Shown here: positions 10,780-23,640 of the stretch, piece after piece
How positions within the stretch are numbered: position 1 is the first letter of the stretch
Layout: each line of letters opens with the position of its first letter
DNA from: Dipylidium caninum
Taxonomy: Eukaryota > Platyhelminthes > Cestoda > Cyclophyllidea > Dipylidiidae
Length of the DNA: 64,000 bases
Direction: 5' to 3'
NCBI GenBank assembly: GCA_017562135.1
Contig: QEYB01001670.1
Location: 1 to 64,000, forward strand
Notes under the pieces: generated by a model
What the model was told of the DNA's origin: nothing
What the model saw: only the letters and a program-made list of their open reading frames with translations
The model's database searches: none
Program-made: the position numbers and the translations under genes

Positions 10780-12950
10780 TGAAGGGAACGAGAAGGGAGG
10801 TCCTTTACGAGGCAGCCCGGGCTCACGAAACAGGTTGGACATTTAGGACCTTCAGGTCTGCCAAATGTCTATAATTCATGAGGTTCATGCAACTTATTCG
10901 AAGGCTCTATCTTACCAAGGTAACGCTACAGTTTGCGGGACATTTCTTTCCTCACCGTACGTCGTATCACATTAAGTTTGGTAGCCGAGCATGACGGCGT
11001 ACCGGAAGAGATCTCACTAAGACACATTTAAACTATCAAATATTCAAATCCTCATATTTCGATGTTTTCTCGGCGTAAGCTGACAAAACTAGCGCTTATG
11101 CAATTTGAAAAGGGTATAAGTAAATGGCTAAACTGACCAAAATTCAGCTGTGCCTAATCGCTTCAACAAAGTTTGAGTCGTGATTCGGTTGTGGCAGAAG
11201 ACCAACTGCAAGGAGTCTGTTTTACCCACGAACTCTATCGTTGCCGTCCACTCAACTCCGCTTTCAATGGTCCACACGTGAGATGAAACCTTCGGCGTGC
11301 GAAATGGACAAATGAATGCGATCATGCCTCCTTAAATAATCCTCAGGATTAACTTCATAATTAGGATTATGTGGAGAAGCCTGATATCATCCCGACCACA
11401 GGAAAAACAGCTTAAGGGAAAAAGCTTATTCTCGAAATTTTTTGCACACTAAAAACAAAGGGAAGGCACCATGGAATCCTCGGAAATGGGCTGTCAATCT
11501 ATCAATTGCGACCCTCTTAGGCACTGAAATACTGCCCAAAAGGCAGTAAATCATAACAGAAGCGAGGAGAATAATAACTAAAATAGAATCGCCACTCACA
11601 AAATGAACTTGGGTGGGAATAAATTCTTTTTTCTTAACCAGTGAAAGAAGAATGCACCATTACAGGCGTTTCGGAAGCCATTTTGATGCATGTGTAGGTG
11701 AATGGTAAGGCGAGGAATGAAGGACGTGACGAGACAGAGAATTAGGCTAATGCGCATCCAGTAGCCTTCCAGGCCCACCCAGTTGCGAACGAACGGGGGA
11801 GGGGCGGAGTGCCTGTCTCGACGAGCTTCGTCTCTCGTCCGACCCAACTGGCAGGTTCCCCTTGCGTTCGTCGGGCAGTTGAGCTCATCACAGACGAGAC
11901 CGGATATGTCGCTCACATAGCTCCTACGACTCACTGCCCACTCCTGCCGCCCATCTTCACAGCATATTCACACTGGTCACCTTGCCGAGTTAAGCATTGG
12001 CCTCGCCGAAACGCGTAGCCCTTAGCTGTTGCGGACCGTCTCGATTTCGAGTACTTCCATTTTTAGCGCTAAACCACAATCTTCCTGAGGCGGGCTTCCA
12101 CTCTTCGCCACCTCGACCAATGTAAAGCCAACTTTAAGCAGTTTCACTGCCTCGTCCACCGGTTGGACGGCCAGGAACAAGTGATGCGGTCTGAGCGCTT
12201 CGAGTGTGTTCCATGTGGCGTTGTTTCAATGAAATATTCGCCGGAAATATAAGAGTGTCGCTTTGTTAATTCTGTCGTTATTCCTTCATACACAAACTCT
12301 TACAATGGGAAAAGGCAAACAGTGATTAAAAAAGCTAACCAAGAGAAGCTTTACTTCTATATTTGTCAAGCGAGTTCTTGTATCAATCGCTGAAAACATA
12401 CACACTGACGTAGCGAATTATCTAAAACAATGGCAACTCACGTTAGGGCTGAGTGGGGAGTGATAGTGTGGCCATGGCTACTGATGAAGTTTATTTACGC
12501 CTTTTAAGTTGATACAAATTTCAACGAGGAGGGAATGCTAAAGAGGCATAGAGGATATTATTGGAAGTTCGCTGAAGGTGCGCTTTCCGATAGGATATGT
12601 GGAAGATGCTTCGAGAACTTTGAAATAGGCTACTTCGACTTCTTTAGGAAGCAAAATTTTGAACGTCCTCGAATGGCTTGCGGATTCATGTCACCTCCCG
12701 ACGCCACTATTAGCGAATCCTACCCGATAAGCAAAAGTGGATGCTCAGACTGAGCTAAGCGCAGATTAGGCAAACTTCATCGACTTCAACCCGTCCTTGC
12801 ATGGCGAAAGGCTGCATGCTACCTCGAAAAGCCGTCTCCACCGCTCAATCGCTCGCAATGAAGGAAGTCGAAGGTGTTGGTGGTAAACTGTGTTGAGTGA
12901 AGTGTCAGTAGGGGATCAAAACACGCTCCGATTAATGTAATTTAAAGGCA
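10780..12950. other. Stretch without recognisable gene
   Basis: Only short frames (up to about 112 codons) without recognised domains lie between U1 and U2. No H1-H4 hairpin or P module was seen. It may hold decayed repeats. Confidence 0.45.
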
Positions 12951-13233
12951 CCATCCACTTTTATTCATGATGCCATCTGATGCACGAAATACATCCACGG
13001 CCCCACTGTTAAAAACGCTCCACTTTCGAATCCCACTCGACGTTTGCCCGAACTGGAGTACACGCTTTCAGTCTTGCACTCATTTATCCCTTCCACTCGC
13101 CCAATCCTCTCCAATTCCATGTGCGTCAATCGCTTTCCTACGCTTTGGCTTTGGTAGATGACATCCCGTTTTGCCTAAGCCTTTCACCCTACAGGCTCCC
13201 CACGGCCCCAAAGACAGGCCAAACCATCGACAA

Positions 13234-13247
13234 ACACACACACACAC
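13234..13247. repeat. (CA)n microsatellite
   Basis: A run of seven AC units. A shorter CA-rich stretch sits at the equivalent place in U1 (about 7,640), in a homologous context continuing with GTAGGA and AAAGAAAATT. Confidence 0.85.
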
Positions 13248-13561
13248 GCACCGTAGGACAAAGGGAAAGAAAATTAACATGAGTAAAAGGGATATGGGAA
13301 GCATGCAGGGTGAGTGGAATAATATGCTGGACCACAGCTAATTGGGTGCAATTTTTGACAAGGATGGTGAACAAGGGAGAATTCAGGCTCGTCACGCAGC
13401 GAGACACACCCAACGGACTGGTAGGCGATTTCGCTCCGCGACAAAGGCATTCCCACAAAGGTCCTCCGAAATGTGCGATATTTCATCACTTTTAGTGCCT
13501 TCTTCTTGCAGGCGAACCCAAAAATAACTCCTCCACGGTCTCCACAATTCCTTGTTGGACG

Positions 13562-13912
13562 CCATTGTTTGCGCCTTCACCACGTGTACCTCCAGTCGAG
13601 GTGACATTCACGCCTTATCTGATCGTGTCACCGGGTCACGTGAGTGGGTTAAGCCCGCAGGCTCACAACACCCCAACCACCGTCCGCGACTCACACTCCG
13701 CAGCTTTGATTGACTTCCAATCGAAGACGACCACCGACGTGACATTCGACCTCGACCTGACGGGCAGGAGTATATGAGGACGGTGGCGGCAGGGTGTGAG
13801 TAGAGCAAGGACCGGACGGACGAGGCGATGTTGTTGTCGCCATTGTGGTCGAAGGTGTTGGCATTGAAGTGCAGGAGGCTGAGACGTGATGGTGTGGAAA
13901 TGTCAATTGCGT
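13562..13912 (+). promoter_or_regulatory. P module of U2 with TATA-like box
   Basis: A roughly 350-bp block ending in a TATA-like box at 13,766-13,779 (CAGGAGTATATGAGGAC), followed by GTGTGAGTAGAGCAAGGACC and a GTT/GTC-rich tract. Only about three base differences separate it from 24,513-24,863. Conservation across units and the TATA core suggest a Pol II-type promoter. No transcript evidence is available here. Confidence 0.55.
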
Positions 13913-14160
13913 GACTTTGACACCTAAATTCAGCTTGCCCCTCCCCTCCTCTCCACATTCCATTACTAGGAAAAGGCGAGGTGAGTTGAAGGCCTTGGCT
14001 TGTCTTCCAATGAATATTTTGATCGAATGTGTGTGGCCTGGAATGTTGTAGCCGAATTGATGTAGAGGTGGAATTGAGCGGCTGGAGCAGGTGAAATGCG
14101 GGTTGAAGGGTTCATGCGAGTTTGAGTTGGGGCGTCAGCTTAGCGTGGGGTAAACACGGT

Positions 14161-14234
14161 GAGCGAATGTGGCGCGTGATTTCAAAGCGTGCGGAATTGG
14201 GTGCGTTTTGACATCGCAGCGCCGCATTTTCTCC
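14161..14234 (+). repeat. Hairpin H1, U2 copy
   Basis: Left arm GAGCGAATGTGGCGCGTGAT then TTCAAAGCGTGC; right arm GTGCGTTTTGACATCGCAGC then GCCGCATTTTCTC. The two arms are imperfect reverse complements over about 33 nt around an 8-10 nt loop. Confidence 0.85.
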
Positions 14235-14302
14235 CGTTCGCCTTCCTACGTCTTTTATTACATCGAATCTTGTGCCTCACCCGAACTCCCTTTCCAACCT
14301 CC

Positions 14303-14480
14303 TCTCATCTCCTCTCTCCTCTCCTCTCCTCTCCTCTCTCCTCTCCTCTCTCCTCTCCTCTCCTCTCCTCTCCTCTCCTCTCCTCTCCTCTCCTCTCCTC
14401 TCCTCTCCTCTCCTCTCCTCTCCTCTCCTCTCCTCTCCTCTCCTCTCCTCTCCTCTCCTCTCCTCTCCTCTCCTCTCCTT
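14303..14480. repeat. (TCCTC)n pentanucleotide satellite
   Basis: About 175 bp of nearly uninterrupted CTCCT/TCCTC pentamers on the plus strand, a perfect purine/pyrimidine strand asymmetry. It occupies the position of the short pyrimidine-rich tract that follows H1 in other units, so it is probably a local expansion of that tract. Long open frames across it are low-complexity artefacts. Confidence 0.97.
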
Positions 14481-14737
14481 TCCCCTCATCGCGCCTCTTT
14501 CTCCTCTTCTCTCCTATTTTCGCCGCTCCGTCATCAACATCAAACTCCAAAACCGAGGTCGAGGGCTAAAGTCACCGATCTAATCCTCCCCCCCCCCCAC
14601 GCACAATTTCGCACTCCGTACATTTCACGCCTAACTGTCATCTACCCTACCATCTCACCTTTAATCCCAAAAAATACTGGTGACATTCTCCGCTTGGGTG
14701 GCGAAAACTTCGTTGAATGTCGACGAAGTGCTGAGTG

Positions 14738-14812
14738 ATGGTATGTGGCGCTCCATTCCAAGACTGGCCTACCACCGTCAGTCTTGAAGTCGGAGCCCAC
14801 ATTCACTCACTC
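14738..14812 (+). repeat. Hairpin H2, U2 copy
   Basis: Apical stem AAGACTGGCC against CCGTCAGTCTT, with one extra mismatch relative to the U4 type. Basal arms GGTATGTGGCGCTCCATTCC and GAAGTCGGAGCCCACATTC. Confidence 0.8.
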
Positions 14813-15146
14813 CAAACTCCCCTTGCGGGACATCCGATTGTCTTACGCTGTTCGGCTTGTGTTCGGAATAATGTCAGTTTTCATAGCCTTCACGTCCAAT
14901 GAAAGATGGCGACTAAGGTAGTCGCCGGGGCGGATATGTATGAAAAGCCGGACAAAATGTCTGCTTAGCACATCACTTTTTTTCGAGTAGTTTAAAATGA
15001 ACAACTGCGATGAAACAAACTGCTGGAAGTGGACATGAAGGGGAACGACGACTGCAGGATGCGTCAGGTTAGTGTTTTTATAATGTGGAAAGAAATACGG
15101 AAGCTTGGTCTTGTGCGCTAAAGCTTTCCTCGAAGTCAATTAAGAT

Positions 15147-15216
15147 GGGTGGACGTGGGGCGCCATTTCGCAACCGATGGAGGTGCGTTGGTTGTGGTAT
15201 GAGCACACGATATCCA
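15147..15216 (+). repeat. Hairpin H3, U2 copy
   Basis: Left arm GGTGGACGTGGGGCGCCATT then TCGCAACCGA; right arm GTTGGTTGTGGTATGAGCAC then ACGATATCC. The middle stem is retained. Preceded about 80 bp upstream by CAG|GTTAGT at 15,068. Confidence 0.7.
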
Positions 15217-15339
15217 CCCATCTCAAACGCCTCCGGAGGGGGGGGGGAACTTGTTACGCCTGTCTCTCCTTTCCTTTGTCCTAGGCACCGCAGTCCAGAT
15301 GCACCCTATCTTAGCCTACACCCCATTTAACTTGGATCC

Positions 15340-17790
15340 ATCATCCTGACGGGCCTCACAAGCCAATATTGCCAATTCCGTTTCATTCACAAGGAATTAC
15401 TATTATCAGGCTATCATTCGTGTCATTCTCCACCTTTCGGTTGTAACAGAGACAAGTGAGGCTGTTAGGCTTCTACTCGTCTCTTGGTACAATGGTGACA
15501 ACGATGTTGTAACGGTCGTTCGTGTCAACTTCGTCAACTCGGCCTCGTGCCTCCGTGACCGACTCTGGCCCGGACCGTTTCTGTCATGCCTTCACAAAGC
15601 CACGTTGACTGCCCGACTGCGAATGTGGCCCGCTGTTCACAGCACCACGCTTTGATGGGCTCTGGCCTCCTGCTGGTGGGCAGAGCCTCGGGGCGTGGAA
15701 GGTCCTCCGTTCTGTCGGACTCTGTGGTCATGAGTGATGTAGAGGAGGTGGAGAAGGGATTCCACTCCTCCACCTGTCTTACGCTTTCATGTCAAACGGG
15801 CCGTGTTAGTTTTGTTGGCGACTGAAGTGTGAATTTGGATGCCACGTGATGCTTGGCAGCTCTTCGTCATAGCAAATGACAAAAGTCGCTGCGGTGAATT
15901 AGAGTGGACAGACTTTCAATAAACACAATCCTATGGATGCTACTTACCCTTGCATGGCAAAGCGAATATATGCTGGCGAGAAGTACTTCTATCAAAACGA
16001 AGCAAAAGGAGGCAGATGAATGTGACTGTTCAACTTTGGGAGATGAGGCTTTCTATCGTTTTCCATCGACTCGACCGACCACTCCGCCTTCTTCCGTTCT
16101 TCTTCCTCCTAAATGGCGTTTTTTCTACGCATGCAACTTTTATATTGCAGTGACGAAGCCGCCTCTAACACCATTTTGCAGAGGCGTAAAGACCAGTATG
16201 TCAGGTGTTCCTTGGCTCGTTGTCCGCGTCCGCCCGAGGCTCCGCGTTTGCTTCTTGCACCGTCAGGAGCCGCACGCTGAAGGACCTGAACAGTTTACAT
16301 CTTGATGAAAGTAGCCTCTACGAGGCTTTGGATTTCTGATGTGTGCGCTGGAGTAATTGGATTGGTGTTAGACTGTTTGGATCTGTCGATTTCCCTTTAT
16401 TACTGCTCGGATAGAAGTGCACAAAACTTAAGGCTTCTCCTCTAATGACTCTGCACAGCAAAGTGCAGAACGAATGAATTGAGTGGGGCGGACGGGGGCT
16501 CATGTCATGGACATCATTTTGTGTAAAGGGAGAAGATTGAGGGGGGGGGGGGAATTTCAGTGGGTACATGAACGGAGAGCAGTGAAGGAGTTGAAACCGT
16601 GAGGTTGGTGTCTAATGCATGTCACTTCTGTCAGTGTGAAAACCATCCCGGACATGTCTGTGCTGGTAGGCTGGACAGTTTGTGAAGAAACTGCAATTGC
16701 TTTAACGTCGCGTTGATCCTCACGTATGGACGACCAGGGGAAATAAACGCTGGAGCGAGGGAACTAATGAGAGATGACGATGGGGGAAAATGGGTCATCA
16801 ATTAGCCGGTGGTGGTACAACTGAGCCGCCGCATGAGAGGATGAATGTTGCGGATTGATGAAAATCCCCGACGAGTTCACGTTTGGTAATCGGGTGGTGT
16901 CAACCAATGGCGAAATTGAATGAAGTAAACTACGATTAAGACAGACGATTTCGCTCGCACAATCATAACACCACATCTCGCCATCACAGCGCTATCGAGG
17001 CATATTCCTTTTCAAGTAGTCTATCAGGAGGCTTTTAAATGCGTCAAGCATCATTGTCATGGTCCGGATGGATTCTTTAACACTTGCCCCCTGCAAGGAA
17101 CGCACTCTCGGGTGTGGGTCACTGAAAAAGCCCATTAGTGGCCGGCGACAGTGCAAGAACAATGAAACCAAAGGTGGGGAACTGAACCATTCAGTGCGGT
17201 AAACGGCGATTGGAGGCTGGGGAGCGCAGGCGCCATGAGAAGAGGGGACGCTATTCCTTGGAGTGTGTCTAGACGCTTCGAAGAGCAGAAGCGATGAGAA
17301 CCAAATGATAGAGTGTAAGGCCGTGAATTGCACATCAACGACCGTGGCTTTGTCACGCCAGTCTCCCCCGATGCGCCATCTCCTAGTCTACCCAGAATCC
17401 CTGCTCCCGATACCTCACGTTTGTGCCGCTTCGCTCTCTGAACTCACGAATTCTTCTCCCAAAGTATCCCAAGCTGCATAATTTTGCCACAAGGCGATCT
17501 TATGCTCTCATACCAGCTGTTTACTTGAGGTTCGCCTCTTTTCCGCAGGATGTTTGGCTTGTGGTGGGGTGAGTGTAAGGTTTTTTGGTGTTCACGCCTT
17601 CCTGTCGAACGCAAATCAAGGGAATAAACGAAGTCATGAACTCAGGCTTAGCCATTTCTTCTACTTCGGTCAGGCAACTCTTTGAGCGAACGTGGCCACG
17701 GAGAGGATCGCGGGCGGAGGAGATTAGGAGGTAAATCAACAGTTGTAGAGGAGTTGCTAACACAGCAACGAAAACTTGTACATGAAGGAT
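15340..17790. other. Inter-unit stretch, no recognised gene
   Basis: No recognisable protein domain. A segment near 15,590-15,620 (ATGCCTTCACAAAGCCACG) resembles 29,840-29,870. A segment at about 17,440-17,620 resembles 28,720-28,910. Both are dispersed repeat fragments. A long G run occurs at 16,541. The 133-codon frame at 15,904-16,305 shows no domain. Confidence 0.45.
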
Positions 17791-18222
17791 GCGACGTAAG
17801 TACCTGCACCCACTGTGCTCCTCACTTCACTTTCTCCGTTGCCGTTAGGAGTCTTTGGATGTGGTAAATGGAAACACCAGCGAACGCAGTGTGAACGGAA
17901 GAGCGGGGAATGCAGACAGTGAACAGCTCAAAAGATTGGCGATTTAGACAGGAGTGAGGTAGTGGCGGCGAAGAGAAGAATGTAAATGTTCTTAGCGGCG
18001 ACCCCTCTTGCTTGGGCGCTTTTCGTCCGTCAATCGTGGTCAGTTGTGTCAAAGGCGTCACTTCAGCGCTCGGATCCGAGGGACTGCTCAAAAGGCGAGG
18101 TGAGTGAATATTTTAATCGAATATATGTGAAAGTAGATCTGAGAGATCAAAACAACTGAAATACGAGTTGAAGAAATTTTAGTGTGTGAGTTAAAGTATC
18201 ATAACTGCCTGAAACGCACACA

Positions 18223-18298
18223 GTGAGCGACTGTAGTGGTAGATCTCAAAGCTTACAGACGTGGGTGCGCTTTGATCTTCGAGCGGCGCATCTTCTCA
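18223..18298 (+). repeat. Hairpin H1, U3 copy
   Basis: Left arm GTGAGCGACTGTAGTGGTAG then ATCTCAAAGC; right arm GCGCTTTGATCTTCGAGCGG then CGCATCTTCTCAC. The core TCAAAGC pairs with GCTTTGA. The base is more diverged than in the younger copies. Confidence 0.7.
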
Positions 18299-18761
18299 CG
18301 CCGTTCGTCCAACTACGTCTCCTAACATACCGAGTGCTTTGCCTCGGCAGCTATTCCTCCCTCGTTCACTTTCAACGCACCTCAACTTTCGATCCTTTCT
18401 ATTCTCTCCTTCCCCCACGCCATCAAACTCCACAACGATCGGCACAGGCTCAAATCTTCCAACAACTCAACCCCCACTTAACGAATTCTCCGCACAGTTC
18501 ACAGCTATCTGAGCTACCTACTTCTACACTGAGTGCAACAGACACTTCTTCGTTTGGAGTGATGGAACTCAACTCTTGAACGTCGCCGCTCATCCACTTA
18601 CGCATGCGATCGCGGAACCTGTGGGGATGCAGCAAGCTTGACGGAGGGCGTAAGAGAAAGTCGGGTGTCGAGTCGTCACTTCCTTTATCCTGGGGAGGAC
18701 AGCGTCGTTTGTACAAAGAAAATTTCGTTGAATGTTGAAGAAATGGGGCGTGATTGGCCTG

Positions 18762-18834
18762 ATGGAATGTGGCGCTAGATTTAAAGACTGGCCTATTACC
18801 GTCATTCTTGAAGTCTGGACGCACATTCACTCAA
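18762..18834 (+). repeat. Hairpin H2, U3 copy
   Basis: Apical stem AAAGACTGGC against CCGTCATTCTTG, with basal arms GGAATGTGGCGCTAGATTT and GAAGTCTGGACGCACATTC. It is degenerate but clearly aligned with other H2 copies. Confidence 0.7.
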
Positions 18835-18899
18835 TCTAGACTCCTACAGTGAGAAAGTTCATGTCTTAGCAAAGACCAAAGGGGGTGAGAAGAGGAGAT

Positions 18900-21800
18900 G
18901 CTTATTCTCGAAAGGTGCCAGGGCTCTTCGGAGACCAGTAATGGTGAGCACCAAGTGAGAGGCTAAAGCCCCGTGACTGAAAGAGACGACTACGTTTTGA
19001 TCATGGAATGCTGCATATTCTTTCATCTCACCTCCTCACCTGGACTCTTCTTCCTTCATTTCACTATTCCGTTACGTCTGCCGCCAACACAGTCCTGGTT
19101 TTCAACTCACCGAATTTGCTTTGGGTAACTTCGCTTAACACACTCCTTCCCTGCTTCCTTCTCGTTCCTATCTTTCAAGGTCCTCCAATAGCTTTTCGGT
19201 GATGCTTCCATCGACGCCACCCGCCACTTACTCCATTCACTGGCAGACCAGTTGCTGTCGCTGTCGGGCGGGGTGGACGACCATTCGATTTGGCGTACGA
19301 TGCTCCGTGGACGTTGCTTCCAAACTAGCATTTTAGATAACGGAGCAGTGATATGTCCTGGCGATAGCATCAAATCGTCCTAAGGTTGCCTATTTAAATT
19401 CAGATATCTCAGATCCTCCAGTGAGAGAAGAGCAACAACTTTCCATCTACATGCGTCACTCCGCTACCCTGTAGCCAACTTCCAACCGCAAAACCGCGGA
19501 TCTTCTTCTGTAATTGAAAGTCAACTTATTTTTTTATATTAAACGGTAATGAGAATGTGGACCATTCTTCCTCCTCGGTGGCCGTGCCTCGCGACCTCGT
19601 CTTCCCATGCGCCACCCGCCTTCACGACTCCCAAATCTTCTTCCTCCTCTCGCGGAGTAGATGCATACACTGGAAAGTGAACACCTCGGATAGACGAGTC
19701 AACTGTCCACTTGCTTCCACCGTCGTCCCACCTCACCGGCTCAGCTAACTCGCCGAGGGGCTAGAAATTGGGGGAATTTGAGTATTCAACATCCTTTCGT
19801 TTCCGAACCTAATCGACAAGGGCGTTGGGAATTCAATTCAGTAAACCATCATGCGCAGCTCATCAACTTAATGCCATATGATGCACCCTGATTGGGAAAC
19901 TGCATCGCAAACTGTCGGGCGCTCTACGTAGTAAGAGGGAGCCTTCACCCGATTTTCATGAGAATTAAGAATTGTGGAAATGTGGCTAATATGGATGGCT
20001 CAATTGTTTAACTAGCTGTGTGAACCAGTACTGCCTAGTAAATGGATATTCGTCGAGAATATATCCACCTTCGCTGGCCATGAGGACCCAGAACCTCTTC
20101 TGCCATCGGCATAACGAAGGAAAAAACCTTTGGTCGTTGCCGGAAAAGAGAAGTAAAGGTGTCCCTTCGTTTCGCTTTCAATTTACACGTCGTCCCCTTA
20201 TTCGGCTGGCTAGTAGATGTCATCGCAAACAGACAGTCGCCTAATTCTATCACCCCTAACGCACATTTCGGGGACGAGTAGGAATAAGACAGTAGTCCCT
20301 TGCTCTTCGGTTCAATTCATAGTCGACATTGTTGGGCATTGCGACAGAACCGCACTGAATGTTATTAAGGCAATTAGAATTCGGTGTTTGAGGTATTGAA
20401 ATGTGCCCAACAAATAAGACCTCTCTTCTCAAAATCCACAGATGGAGGCGGATATGAATGCAGCAATCACTGCTAAGCATCATTTTTGTGTTACGAGCGT
20501 CATCCGCACGGCTTTATTGCAGAACGTGCGATATGCGTCCATTTACTTTGTATTCTTTGTTTCCAAACACCGCCTACTCGCCTTTCGGAAGAAGGCACTT
20601 TGCTGTCCCTTTCGTCGCAGTCGCGAGACATCCAGACCGGAGAAAGCAGGTGGCGTGGCGTTCGAGAGAGTGAGTGAGGGAGTTCCCAATGATTGCAAAT
20701 AGGTGTGTTATTCCAAAACGGACCGATCCATGCCTGTTTTGACAACAAGATTTCACGTGTCCTCATCTTAAACGACTATTCCATGTGTTACTTGCTCCAA
20801 CTGTCTGTTTCCTGCCTCCACCATCTATTGCACTTCTATCCATCCATTCTCACCGCGGACACCGACTGCCTGTATTTCCGTCGCCAGCACGAAAAGCAGG
20901 TTTCGCCGACGCCGGCGCTGCCTCCGCGGCATGAGGCACTGGCTGCCAACGATGACGAAGGGAGGCGAGGCGGCTAAGTGATGCAGACAGCTCCGGACCA
21001 CGAGGCGGCCTATGACTCCTTCGAGCTGTCGTATGTGTCATATCTCGAAGAACGTGGGAGTCCCGATCCCCACCGACACGACTTCTGCTCCCAACACGGA
21101 GCAGATTGCGTGCAGCGCTCGAGATGGACGTGCTCCGAAATAGCTAATAGCACGGAGAATATACCTATTCCCCTCATTTTGTGTAATTGATAAAATGCTT
21201 CATTCTATCGCAGTTTGCTTCATTCGTTTCGGAAATTTCTTCATTCCTTCTACCGTCTGTTCACGCCGAACCCTTACGAAACGTGAACTCATTGGGGGGC
21301 ATTCTCTAAGGCGCAACCCTCGGCATCTCATGTGGCGGCCCATTTTTGCAAAAATTGTGGTTGGGAGGAAAAAGGTATGAGTCCGAGAATGCGTTAATAA
21401 TCATTGGAGTGGTGAGGTCTTAAGAGGGTGGATGCCACAGTCGCGGAATAAGTAAAATTCGTGTGTTGTGACCAAGTGACTTGGTTTTCCAGCCTTGCTC
21501 AGGCTGATGGCAAATACATAGGCTTCTGAAGTCTGCTGGCATTTCTACTACTTGCCTCCTGTGGTCTGATTTGCCGGTCAGTAACACACTTCTCCTTCTC
21601 AAGAGAGCCGTTGCTTGGGAGTCACCACGAGGACTGGGAGCTTGTGTCCGAGTTCGGCAATGAAACAACCCATAGCACCGAGCTCTCTGTCTCACCTGGC
21701 CACTTCTGACACGAAATACGTCTTCTTCAAGCTAATGAGCATGAATTCCCACAGAGCAGTGCATATGAGATGAGTAAAATGGATAGCGTCGGCCCTTGCC

Positions 21801-23640
21801 CCGGAGCGGTGGCGTGGTCGGCGAGGGGTGGATGAAGGAAGGTGGGTCTGAACCGGTTAATGGGGTTCAGTCGAATAGAGGCGTGCTGCTGCCAACACTT
21901 GCTGCGTACGCCGACTGCCACTATGGAGAAGGCGGTTAATCTGACAAGAAACCACTGATGTTAATTGACCAGGTCGATTTGTTCACGTAGCCTCGTCTAA
22001 AGCTGTGATGACTACCTAAACGAGGCAATCACGCGTGCGGAGCGGATGTGTAGTTGTAAGGTCAAACGTGTGGAATGACCAGTCCATCAGAGTGGTGTGG
22101 TCGTCGACGCTGCATGGTCGTAGCGGGCAAGCTCAAAGAGGGGCACTGGGACAAACGGAAATTAAGAGGCGGCTTGGGGTAGGGAGGGGGTTGGGCCAGC
22201 CGAAGTGCGAGAGTTTGTGAGATGAGAAGTAGCTGAGATGGGCAATGTCTGCGGATGAATTTTACAACCACTTCCCCATCGTGGTAGCAACTGATTGTGG
22301 CGCTTCTATGCTAACCGTCCTGGGAAGAGTCAGGCCTGAATTCATGCCGCATACGCGATCACCGGCATAGGCCTCTACCACGTGGCCCTGCTGCAACATG
22401 CCGATGGAGAAAACCGCCGTCCGACTCGACAGACATCGTTGCAGTTAGATGAGACTGACTCCATTTGCATCGTCATACAAAAACAAGTGGTTGCCACAGG
22501 GTGGCTTGTATCAAAAGTCTGCCCAATTTTACGAATGGCTTTTGTCATCTGCCATATTCACAGCTTCCTAACTCTCCCATTGTAGACCTTCTTCGGGCAC
22601 CTCTTTTATTTGTTCCCCGCCGCGTTCATCCAAAGCGGTCGCTCTCAACATTCTGTCCATCCATTAGAAACCACAGTTTCTAGATTTAGCAGGTCAAAAT
22701 TCCGTCTGGAACATAATGAACCAAGAAGACTGTGTACGACTGGTACGAGCGAAGAATACTTTCCTCCACTCTCTGCCATCTTCGCCCATTTACCATTCCA
22801 ACCTCGGGTGGCTGTGCTTGCTACGAAGAGGTCTGAAAAGTGGTTAAGTTGAAGGTTGAAGGATAAGCGCAGAAGAGAATGTCTTATGTTTCAGACGTCA
22901 TTGAATGAGGGCAATTTCGTCTCATCCTCTATGCATAAGTCTTCGTTCCTCCTTTGGCAACTCCCCGAATCATCGACAATGGACTTCTACCTTCTCCGTC
23001 AGGTGCTGAACCACTCGGCCTGACCTCCTGCTCTCCTCTACCCGTGGTCTTATCTGTGGCCGAGGTAACCAGACCGTGGCAACCCTCGCTTAGGGAGTTG
23101 CCTTTGCGCGGCGGTGGAAGTGGCCGCAACTCCGTTCGCGACTTTGTTTCTTCTGTGAATCTGGGACAGTTTTGCCGGCTTACTCAAAGAGACCCCCGAA
23201 ATTATAGGAACTTGAGCATTAGCATCCTTTCATTCTTCACACCAATGGAGAAGTGTGTAATGAAATCTCCTTAGTAAGCCGTCATGCGCACCTATTCGAC
23301 TCACTGTCATACGGTACTCCGAGACAGAGGAAATGGACAGCAAACGGTCAAGCGGAAACAGTCGTCGTGGGAAGGTGAGTTGGGAAGAGTTTGAGTGGAG
23401 GGGTGAGGAGTAGGTTTGGGAGTGTCAGGACAATAGGAGACCAGCGGAGAGGGCTGGGAGTAGGCTAATCGGGAGCTACCAACTTTTCCACAAAACTCGT
23501 TCACTGCCTTCTTTCACCTACAATCCTCCCAACTGAGAGGACTAAGGTTTTGGAGCCCATATTCGGGAATTGAGAGGCTAACGCAAGACCTCAAGTTAAC
23601 CGCATATCATCTTCGTAAATGTCCGCACGTAGCTGATACA
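18900..23640. other. Stretch without recognisable gene
   Basis: Only short frames on both strands, up to 106 codons, none with a recognised domain. No H1-H4 hairpin or P module was seen. A 22.95-23.13 kb segment is open on both strands, which is typical of non-coding GC-rich DNA. It could hold old transposon sequence or exons too diverged to see. Confidence 0.4.

Larger units (their letters stand above)
12960..15330 (+). repeat. Composite repeat unit U2
   Basis: Module order is: upstream block (12.97-13.3 kb, related to 7.45-7.75 and 24.2-24.4 kb), P module (13.56-13.91 kb, TATA at 13,766), D1 donor-like GGCGAG|GTGAGTTGA at 13,981, H1 at 14.16 kb, a hugely expanded (TCCTC)n tract, H2 at 14.74 kb, D3-like CAG|GTTAGT at 15,068 and H3 at 15.15 kb. 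The P module is about 99% identical to that of U4, while the flanks are much more diverged. No coding capacity was recognised. Confidence 0.6.
17800..18900 (+). repeat. Composite repeat unit U3 (decayed)
   Basis: Contains a D1-like GGCGAG|GTGAGTGAA at 18,100, H1 at 18.22 kb followed by a pyrimidine-rich tract, and H2 at 18.76 kb. The P module, D2 and H3 are not clearly recognisable. Both hairpins carry more mismatches than in other units, so this looks like an old copy. Confidence 0.5.

Noticed and set aside
14169..14738. 189-codon open frame across the pentamer repeat
   Set aside because: Most of it translates (TCCTC)n as SSPLL repeats. Several frames are open because the repeat contains no stop, so this is not evidence of a gene.
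22929..23274. Frames open on both strands around 23 kb resembling a retroelement tail
   Set aside because: No reverse transcriptase, endonuclease or gag motif could be recognised, and no second copy was seen in the window.
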